Shown: positions 52,898 to 64,000 of the stretch, piece by piece
Layout of the letters: every line of letters starts with the position of its first letter
How positions within the stretch are numbered: the stretch's first letter is position 1
DNA from: Acetobacter indonesiensis
Lineage (GTDB): Bacteria > Pseudomonadota > Alphaproteobacteria > Acetobacterales > Acetobacteraceae
Direction: 5' to 3'
Assembly: GCF_000963945.1 (NCBI RefSeq)
Contig: NZ_BAMW01000045.1
Span: 124,001-188,000 of the forward strand
DNA length: 64,000 bases
Position numbers and translations under genes: made by a program
Notes under the pieces: generated by a model
What the model was told of the DNA's origin: nothing
Databases searched by the model: none
Seen by the model: only the letters and a program-made list of their open reading frames with translations

Positions 52898-54810
52898 TGG
52901 GCAGTGTTCCCGTCAAACCCTAGTGAAGAAAGGGTTGCTGTAACTGCGCGCTCGTTGATTGTGGGGGGCGTGCGTTTGGCCAAGGCATCGACATAGGAGG
53001 CTACCAGATCATCGCCTTCGGATTGAGAAAGAGCATCTTTCACGCGTTGAAATGCCACTGGGTCAGCTTGCGGGTCAGGTGTGAAGACCTTGGTAACAGT
53101 CGCCACAAAAAAGCTGTTGCCATCTTCGCTCATGATAGACTGGCCTGCTTTCATCTGCGGCAAATAGCTCATTAACTCAGTGGGAATGGACGCATTCGGC
53201 ACGGAGCGAGAGAAAGATAGTCCCTTTGAAACTGGTGCGCCCCCCGCAACATTAGCAATCCCCCCTTTTTCACGGGCTGCCGTATAAAGCTGCGTCGCAT
53301 GCTCGTCAGCAGCATGCTTCCGGGCCTCTGTCTGCCAAGCGGTAAGCACGTCGGCGTGAGCTTGCTCGAAGGAGCGCGGTGATTCTGGTGTGATGGCATC
53401 GACCTGGACAGCGTACCAGCTATTATCCGGCCCCTCTAACAGATTGGGTTGATTGCCTTTTTGCACGGAGAAAATTTTCTGGATAATCGCTTCACGCAGT
53501 TTTCCAGACGCTGGAAGTGGTGCTGGTTCTTTGTCTTGCGTGTAACCTTGTGCATCCAGAGTGCCAGCGGCTGCGGCAGCCCCAATATCCGTTGGGATAG
53601 AATCAAGACCACTCCCCGCAATGGCATCCTGCAAGCGGCGGCTGCGCTCGCTGACAACTGAGGGGGCCTTTGCTTTGCGGTACTGCTCCAGAATGTCCAG
53701 TTTTGCGACATCGAAAGGTGTGTCTTTGGGTGGAATAATTTTATTCACACGAAAGACGACCCAGCCTCCTTCGGTTTTTAAGGGCCCCTGAATCTGAGTA
53801 AGCGGTGCTGCGAAAATCGCTTTGCTAAGAATTTCCGACGGAATGGTAGAGGGGCGTGCGCCCGGCATATCAACAGCGGCACCGCCTTTTGATGCAGATT
53901 GCACCGCGTCCCAATCTGCCCCTTTTGTCCATTTATCAGCAACGGCGCGCGCCTCTGCCTCGGTTGCCATTGTAACAACCTGCACGTCGCGTGTTTCGGG
54001 AACGTGGTAGCGTGAACTTTCTTCGTCATAGACGCGCTTCAGGTCTTTATCGTCGACCATAATGGTATCAGCCACAGTGGTCGGAGAAAGGACAACGACG
54101 CGTGCATGACGAAATTCGGGAGAGCGAAACAGCCAAGGGTGGTTGGCATAAAACCGATGTAGTGTTGCGTCATCCGGTGTGGCAGGTGTCTGCTGGTCAA
54201 CAAATGGAATACGCAGCAGATCAACCACGCGTGTCTGCAGACCGAAAGCAGAAAGCCGTGTAGCCATGGTGGTTGACGCACTGGCACCTTGAGCAACGGG
54301 CTGAAGAAGCGTGCGCGTTGTCAGGTCATCACGAATAAGATTGAGAAAACGCTGCTCGTTCATATCGCGTTCGCGCAGGCGTGCGTTGAAGACATTTCGA
54401 TCAAACTGACCGTTAGCCCCTTTGAAATATGGAAGGGAAAATACTTCATCACGCACAGCAGAATCAGGCACATTTACATTCAAACGGCGCGCCGCTTCCA
54501 TCAATTCAGCCTGCCCGATCAGGCGCTGAAGGATCTGATAGGCAACCTGTCTGCGCATTGCGGGCGGAATTTGTGACGCGTCAGAGACGCCCATCTGTTT
54601 GGTAATGGCTGGCATTTCTGATTGAAGCGCCTGAGCGAGATCAGATGAACTGATACGGCGCTGCCCAACCTTGGCAACAATGTCTGTTTCCGTACCCATG
54701 TAGCCCATGACATCCCCAACGCCCCACCCAATAAAAGCAAGGAAAATGGCGATAGCGGCCACGCGGCCAAGCCAGGATTCAACAAAGACACGACGCAGAT
54801 AGGAAATCAT
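52894..54810 (-). CDS. ppiD: PpiD/SurA-like periplasmic folding factor (SurA_N_3, parvulin PPIase)
   Basis: A 638-residue inner-membrane-anchored chaperone. Start at ATG 54810 (MISYLRRVFVESWLGR); the single membrane helix is at about residues 15-35. The SurA-like N-terminal chaperone region follows (RRISSSDLAQALQSEMP, VAYQILQRLIGQAELMEAARRLNV), then a parvulin-like domain around 240-350 (LKRVYDEESSRYHVPETRDVQVV). PpiD assists proteins leaving the Sec translocon. It overlaps trpE; ppiD-trpE-trpG-trpD-trpC adjacency is common in Alphaproteobacteria. Confidence 0.92.
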   Translation of the reverse strand: MISYLRRVFVESWLGRVAAIAIFLAFIGWGVGDVMGYMGTETDIVAKVGQRRISSSDLAQALQSEMPAITKQMGVSDASQIPPAMRRQVAYQILQRLIGQAELMEAARRLNVNVPDSAVRDEVFSLPYFKGANGQFDRNVFNARLRERDMNEQRFLNLIRDDLTTRTLLQPVAQGASASTTMATRLSAFGLQTRVVDLLRIPFVDQQTPATPDDATLHRFYANHPWLFRSPEFRHARVVVLSPTTVADTIMVDDKDLKRVYDEESSRYHVPETRDVQVVTMATEAEARAVADKWTKGADWDAVQSASKGGAAVDMPGARPSTIPSEILSKAIFAAPLTQIQGPLKTEGGWVVFRVNKIIPPKDTPFDVAKLDILEQYRKAKAPSVVSERSRRLQDAIAGSGLDSIPTDIGAAAAAGTLDAQGYTQDKEPAPLPASGKLREAIIQKIFSVQKGNQPNLLEGPDNSWYAVQVDAITPESPRSFEQAHADVLTAWQTEARKHAADEHATQLYTAAREKGGIANVAGGAPVSKGLSFSRSVPNASIPTELMSYLPQMKAGQSIMSEDGNSFFVATVTKVFTPDPQADPVAFQRVKDALSQSEGDDLVASYVDALAKRTPPTINERAVTATLSSLGFDGNTAQ

Positions 54811-55035
54811 GAAGCCAGGGATCCATAGGAGGCAGAACATCGCGCCGCAAAGTGCGCACGAACGCGGCACCATAAGCGTCCCGTTCGTTCTTGACCAGTC
54901 TGAGGATTAAAGCTTCAGGCGTGAAAGGTATGAGTCATATCTTGCCCCCAAGGGGGTGGGTATGGTTAAGCCTGTTGACATCAGCCGGATGGCGAAAAGC
55001 TGGCCAGCCTGAACAACAGGATGAAGGAAGCAGAC

Positions 55036-55776
55036 ATGAGCAGACAGATTATCGTCGGCAACTGGAAGATGAACGGCACAAGTCGTGATTCGCTGGCGCT
55101 TGTGCAGGCTCTTGTGGCGGGTGTTCCCGCCTCGGCGGCAGATGTCGTTGTGTGTCCGCCTTTTACGCAACTTGCCTTGTTGACGGATACGCTGAAGCCT
55201 TCAACCATCGCTCTTGGTGCACAGGACTGCCATAAAGACAGCGCTGGGGCGCATACAGGCGATATTTCCGCACCTATGCTGACTGACCTTGGCGTTTCTT
55301 ACGTGGTTCTTGGCCATTCCGAACGGCGTCAGGAACACGGGGAGTTGGATGAAACCGTTCGAGAAAAAACGGTAGCCGCGATAAAAGCTGGGCTGACCCC
55401 GATTGTCTGTATTGGTGAAACTGAAGATCAACGCGAAAGCGGAGATCATTTCGATATCTTGGGGTGGCAGATCAAAGGATCACTGCCTGATGGTTTTGCC
55501 GGTATTCTTGCCTATGAACCGATTTGGGCCATTGGCACAGGTCGTGCCGCCACAACTGAAGAAATAGCAGAAACCATGACGTTCTTGCGTGAAGAACTGG
55601 TGCGTCAGTTTGGCGAGGCTGGAAAAAATATCAAAATTCTGTATGGTGGTTCCGTTAATGACAAGAACGCGGCTTCCATTCTTTCCATTACGGATGTAGC
55701 AGGGGCGCTTGTTGGGGGCGCAAGCCTGAAAGCAGAAGCGTTTCTATCCATTATCAGTGCGGCCTCGGCTGCCTGA
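55036..55776 (+). CDS. tpiA: Triosephosphate isomerase TpiA
   Basis: TpiA interconverts dihydroxyacetone phosphate and glyceraldehyde 3-phosphate. The 246-residue barrel has Asn9 and Lys11 in GNWKMNG, catalytic His94 in VLGHSERR and Glu161 in YEPIWAIGTG, plus the C-terminal GGASLKAEAF. Start ATG 55036 has AAGGA seven bases upstream; an in-frame ATG at 55021 is the alternative. It is divergent from ppiD (225-base gap) and leads tpiA-secG-pyrG-kdsA, an order widely conserved in Alphaproteobacteria. Confidence 0.97.
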   Translation: MSRQIIVGNWKMNGTSRDSLALVQALVAGVPASAADVVVCPPFTQLALLTDTLKPSTIALGAQDCHKDSAGAHTGDISAPMLTDLGVSYVVLGHSERRQEHGELDETVREKTVAAIKAGLTPIVCIGETEDQRESGDHFDILGWQIKGSLPDGFAGILAYEPIWAIGTGRAATTEEIAETMTFLREELVRQFGEAGKNIKILYGGSVNDKNAASILSITDVAGALVGGASLKAEAFLSIISAASAA

Positions 55777-55802
55777 TTTCAGCATATTATCTGGAACACA
55801 AC

Positions 55803-56165
55803 ATGACCACAGCCCTGCTGATTCTGCATTTTTGCGTAACCATTGCTTTGATTGGCACTGTGCTTATCCAGCGTAGTGAAGGCGGTGGTCTGGGCATTGG
55901 AAACAGTCAGGGCATGGGTGCTTTCATGTCCGGCCGCGGAACGGCAAACCTGCTTACGCGTACCACTGCGGTTCTTGCCGGGCTTTTCATGCTTCTGTCT
56001 CTTGTCCTTGCTGTTCTTAATCGTGGTGCCGTGACTGGTGACGGGCATGACATTCTGGCGCAGCCGCCTGCCCCGACAGTGACAGCGCCAGCCCCGCCTC
56101 CAGCACCAGCGGCTTCTGCTCCGGCCCAGCCCGCTCCGCAGCCAGCTGCACCATCCAAGCCATAA
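55803..56165 (+). CDS. secG: Preprotein translocase subunit SecG
   Basis: A 120-residue inner-membrane subunit of the SecYEG channel. Two helices (about residues 3-22 and 54-73) flank the conserved cytoplasmic loop LIQRSEGGGLGIG. The last 40 residues are Pro/Ala-rich (APAPPPAPAAS and so on), a variable tail typical of alphaproteobacterial SecG. It lies 26 bases after tpiA. Confidence 0.94.
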   Translation: MTTALLILHFCVTIALIGTVLIQRSEGGGLGIGNSQGMGAFMSGRGTANLLTRTTAVLAGLFMLLSLVLAVLNRGAVTGDGHDILAQPPAPTVTAPAPPPAPAASAPAQPAPQPAAPSKP

Positions 56166-56221
56166 AATGAATGATACTCTCTCCATTCCCGAAAGGATTG
56201 GAGGGAGAGCCTGCCCCTGCT

Positions 56222-58762
<2,541 letters not shown>

Positions 58763-58787
58763 TCAGGCTGTAAGAAGATATCGTTTA

Positions 58788-58820
58788 TTAAAAAAGGAGA
58801 CTTTTAGCCTCCTTTTTTAA
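58788..58820. terminator. Bidirectional terminator between kdsA and gyrB
   Basis: A 12-bp stem (58788-58799 with 58809-58820) has AAAAAAGGAG facing CTCCTTTTTT around a 9-base loop. A- and T-runs on both sides suit termination from both converging genes. Confidence 0.93.
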
Positions 58821-58852
58821 TGTTCTATCAAGAATGTCGCGTCCGTCGTTAT

Positions 58853-61393
<2,541 letters not shown>

Positions 61394-62506
61394 TTATCGC
61401 AGAAAATCACCGTTTTTAAGCCCGATAAACTGGGCATTATTCCGTAAAAATCCAAACGGTGTGGCATCTGTTCCTGTGAGGATGACAGAGGTATCAAATG
61501 TTCTGACAGTTTCAAGGAAAGCAGTGCGTCTGGCTTCATCTAGATGGACCAGTGGTTCATCAAGCAGGAGGATAGGGGGCGTGTCACGATGATCTGTTAC
61601 CAGTCGGGCATGTGCAAGAATTAGGCCAAGAAGCATGGATTTCTGTTGGCCCGTACTGGCTATTGATGCGCTTTGCCCTGTTGTGAAGTCAGATAACGCA
61701 AAATCGCTTTTATGCGTCCCAATGGTGGAGCGTCCTCTCTCCTTATCCACGGGTCTTGATAAAGCGAATTGTTCTTTTAACCAGTCTTCAACCCATAAGG
61801 CCGGGTGGTTTTCCAGTTCTCGCGTTATGCTGCACTCAAGGCGAATATTTGCAATTGGGAAATGCCCAGACTCATTTTGTGCAAATGTGCAGAGTTGCTG
61901 TGCCAAATCTGCACGTGCGGCGGCAATGGCAACAGCGTGTCGTGCCATTAAAACTTCAAGACCTGCAAGCCAACTCTGTTCGGAATAGCGCGTTTGAAGA
62001 AGCTTATTTCTTTGAGCCATAGCGCGATCATAAGCCATAAGCTGTTTGGCATGATTGGGCGTTACGGCCATGACCAGTCGGTCAAGGAAGCGCCGCCGGC
62101 CTGACGCGTTTTCGCTGAACAGGCGGTCCATTTGCGGGGTTATCCAAACAGCAGAGAGGTTATTATCCGTAGCGTCTCGATTGCGTATGGTTTTACCATT
62201 GAGCAAAACTATACGCCTGCTGCCGTCCGTTTCGGGGGTTACGCCTGTTGCTAAGTCAACAACATCGCCGTCGGGGGACGATATGCGGGCGGAAATCCCC
62301 CACTCTGCGGCTCCATTTTGCCCGAGAAGAGGAAGGGCTGCCCGGCGTAGACCTCGCCCTGGTGTCAGTAGCGAAATGGCTTCCAGTAAATTGGTTTTGC
62401 CGCTGCCATTTTCACCAGTAAGAACAACAAGGGGGTTTTCTGGCTCCCAGACAAGTCGTTCATAGTTACGGAAATGAGTAAGCGTAAGTTTCAGAAGACG
62501 GGGCAT
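61394..62506 (-). CDS. recF: DNA replication/repair protein RecF
   Basis: A 370-residue SMC-like ATPase that helps load RecA at gapped DNA. Walker A GENGSGKTNLLEAI starts at residue 31; the ABC signature is STGQQKSMLLGLILAHARL; Walker B is ILLLDEPLVHLDEARR. The N-terminal LTLTHFRNYERL is typical. It lies 116 bases after dnaN. No frameshift or missing residue seen. Confidence 0.97.
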   Translation of the reverse strand: MPRLLKLTLTHFRNYERLVWEPENPLVVLTGENGSGKTNLLEAISLLTPGRGLRRAALPLLGQNGAAEWGISARISSPDGDVVDLATGVTPETDGSRRIVLLNGKTIRNRDATDNNLSAVWITPQMDRLFSENASGRRRFLDRLVMAVTPNHAKQLMAYDRAMAQRNKLLQTRYSEQSWLAGLEVLMARHAVAIAAARADLAQQLCTFAQNESGHFPIANIRLECSITRELENHPALWVEDWLKEQFALSRPVDKERGRSTIGTHKSDFALSDFTTGQSASIASTGQQKSMLLGLILAHARLVTDHRDTPPILLLDEPLVHLDEARRTAFLETVRTFDTSVILTGTDATPFGFLRNNAQFIGLKNGDFLR

Positions 62507-62622
62507 ATTTGATTATGCTGCTTTTTTCAAAAGCGTCACCAAACATGCCTTTCTTTGGTTCTTCCGTATTTTTAGTCGATGCTTCAAAGCGTTAGAGCGT
62601 GTATTAAGGGCAAGGCGTTCTT

Positions 62623-63747
62623 TTACACGCGCATAGGCATCAGCACATATAAAGCTGATGGAGCATCGACATCCCGGACAATGGTTGGGGCTGCGCTATC
62701 AGAAAAAGCGAATTCGACATCTTTTTCAACCTGATCTGTGATGTCATTCAGGTAGCGTGCCTGAAACCCTATTTCCAATGGCTCTGAATCATAAGAAATA
62801 CGATTATCGTCCAATTCTTCTTTGGCCATTCCTTGCTCAGGGCTGCTGGCTGAAAGTGTGAGCAGACCGGGTTCAAGAACAAGCTTAACCGGACGTGAAC
62901 GTTCCTGACTAATGGCGGCGACACGTGCCACAGCATCGGAAAAGTCTTTTTTGCCGACACGGAGGATGCGTGTGTTATTTTTAGGAATAACGCGATCGTA
63001 TTCTGGGAATGTGCCGTCAATCAGCTTGGACGTAAGCATAATGGAGCCAGCAGTGAACTGAACGCGTGTTTCAGACAGCGCTACTTCAATTTCTTCAGGT
63101 GCTTCGTCAATGAGTTTGCGCAATTCAGCAACCGTTTTGCGCGGAATGATAATTCCCGGCATAGACGCGGCACCGTCAGGCAGGTCAGTCTCTACGCGCG
63201 CAAGACGATGCCCGTCTGTTGCAACAGCTCGTAACAAGGGCGCGCCATCGGCCTCTGTTGAGTGAAAGTAGATCCCGTTCAGGTAATACCGGGTTTCTTC
63301 CGTAGAAATAGCAAAGCGAGTGCGATCAATTAGAGAGCGCAGAACACTCGATTTCACCTTGAAACGGCACGGCAGTTCCCCTGCCCCCATGGATGGAAAG
63401 TCATCCACGCTCAATACGTTCAGGCGGGTTGCATATCGGTCAGCACGTAGATGAAGCGGTGTATCACCCTCAGCTTGGTCCAGTTCAACCTGAACATTGT
63501 CGGGCAGTTTACGAACAATCTCATACAGAACTGACGCTGGTGCAGTGGTAGCCCCTTCCCGCGTAATGGTTGCGGGAATAACTTCGACAACTTCAATTTC
63601 CATGTCAGTCGCCTTCAGGCTTAACTGACCATCCGCCGCGTGAATAAGGACATTGGCGAGGATCGGGATCGTGTTGCGCTTTTCCGCCACACTCTGGATG
63701 TGCGCCAAAGCTTTGAGCAGTGTTGCGCGATCAGCCGAAAACTTCAT
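62623..63747 (-). CDS. dnaN: DNA polymerase III beta sliding clamp DnaN
   Basis: A 374-residue clamp with three repeated domains. MKFSADRATLLKALAHIQSVAEKRNTIPILANVLI (1-35) is the classic start; YLNGIYFH, AVATDGHRLA and the C-terminal VLMPMRV, which shapes the peptide-binding pocket, are present. It keeps polymerase III on DNA and binds Hda-type regulators. The gap to dnaA is 143 bases. Confidence 0.99.
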   Translation of the reverse strand: MKFSADRATLLKALAHIQSVAEKRNTIPILANVLIHAADGQLSLKATDMEIEVVEVIPATITREGATTAPASVLYEIVRKLPDNVQVELDQAEGDTPLHLRADRYATRLNVLSVDDFPSMGAGELPCRFKVKSSVLRSLIDRTRFAISTEETRYYLNGIYFHSTEADGAPLLRAVATDGHRLARVETDLPDGAASMPGIIIPRKTVAELRKLIDEAPEEIEVALSETRVQFTAGSIMLTSKLIDGTFPEYDRVIPKNNTRILRVGKKDFSDAVARVAAISQERSRPVKLVLEPGLLTLSASSPEQGMAKEELDDNRISYDSEPLEIGFQARYLNDITDQVEKDVEFAFSDSAAPTIVRDVDAPSALYVLMPMRV

Positions 63748-63890
63748 CTCTGTCTCTTCCCTGCATACCTGCCCCCAGCGGGAATTCTCGGGAGGCGGAC
63801 ATATTCTTGCTGAAACCTATCAGCAGGCCTGATTCAGTCAATCCTACAGCCTGCAAATAGAAGCGGCAACTCTTAGAAAATATTGGACAA

Positions 63891-64000
63891 TCAGCTTTCC
63901 AGCATCCGGCGCATCAGTTCCACGTCTTCTGCAAATGCCGCATCTCGCTCCATCAGTTCCGCTACACGAGAGACAGCATGCATTACTGTTGTGTGGTCAC
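63891..64000 (-). CDS. dnaA: Chromosomal replication initiator DnaA, C-terminal end (truncated by window edge)
   Basis: Only the last 35 residues are visible, read from the right edge to the stop at 63891-63893. They begin DHTTVMHAVSRVAEL, which is the end of the DnaA domain IV signature (the GGRDHTT helix-turn-helix contacting DnaA boxes). The split codon at the edge (GT at 63999-64000) fits the expected Arg. Its position upstream of dnaN-recF-gyrB confirms the call. Confidence 0.95.
   Translation of the reverse strand, partial: DHTTVMHAVSRVAELMERDAAFAEDVELMRRMLES

Overview
The window is chromosomal DNA of an acetic acid bacterium (Acetobacteraceae, Alphaproteobacteria; Acetobacter is my best guess, by inference only). 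The grounds are alphaproteobacterial gene pairs and operons: waaA-lpxK, a pyruvate dehydrogenase cluster whose E1-beta carries its own lipoyl domain, purB-purC-purS-purQ-purL followed by bolA and a monothiol glutaredoxin, tpiA-secG-pyrG-kdsA, and dnaA-dnaN-recF-gyrB. Base composition is moderate and even. I see no transposase, integrase, phage gene, CRISPR array, tRNA or rRNA, so this reads as stable core genome close to the dnaA locus.

Layout. 1-3.4 kb: plus-strand lipid A/Kdo operon (a DUF374-like tail running in frame into WaaA, then LpxK and an LpxL-type acyltransferase). 3.4-6.3 kb: a minus-strand GINT1-type beta-propeller protein, an inositol-monophosphatase-family enzyme and a secreted SYLF protein. 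6.3-10.9 kb: minus-strand fatty-acid genes fabD-fabG-acpP-fabF with mltG last. 11-15.6 kb: the most accessory-looking part, with a YdcF protein, a methyltransferase, a leaderless glycine-betaine-binding-like protein, an unknown 118-residue protein and an LpxR-like outer-membrane protein. 15.9-16.7 kb: a double cold-shock-domain protein with a structured leader. 16.7-19.8 kb: kdsB-pheA-dapA-smpB (minus). 19.9-24.1 kb: cytochrome c, hisN, serA, comM (plus). 24.1-30.2 kb: sseA-metC (minus), an AI-2E-type permease plus an EEP-fold protein (plus), cls (minus), yraN (plus). 30.2-37 kb: the purine operon with bolA and grxD. 37-41 kb: terC-like gene, slt, pgpA, cinA. 41-48 kb: a secreted Pro-rich protein, then pdhA-pdhB-pdhC-lpdA-lipA-ratA. 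48-54.8 kb: ppiD-trpE-trpG-trpD-trpC-moaC. 55-58.8 kb: tpiA-secG-pyrG-kdsA. 58.8-64 kb: gyrB, recF, dnaN and the 3' end of dnaA.

How they work together. Envelope building recurs: Kdo synthesis (kdsA, kdsB), Kdo transfer (waaA), lipid A phosphorylation and acylation (lpxK, lpxL-like), possible lipid A deacylation (LpxR-like), phospholipids (pgpA, cls) and murein cleavage (mltG, slt). Fatty-acid synthesis supplies the acyl chains. The PDH operon is clustered with lipA, which makes its cofactor. Many operon neighbours overlap as ATGA or TAATG, implying translational coupling.

No complete undescribed system stands out. The best leads are the DUF374-WaaA in-frame fusion, the stand-alone GINT1-type propeller beside lipid A genes, a Rap1a/Tai-type secreted protein locked inside the purine operon, the leaderless betaine-binding-like protein with a methyltransferase, two abutting palindromes before pdhA, and a 12-bp perfect hairpin covering the comM start codon.
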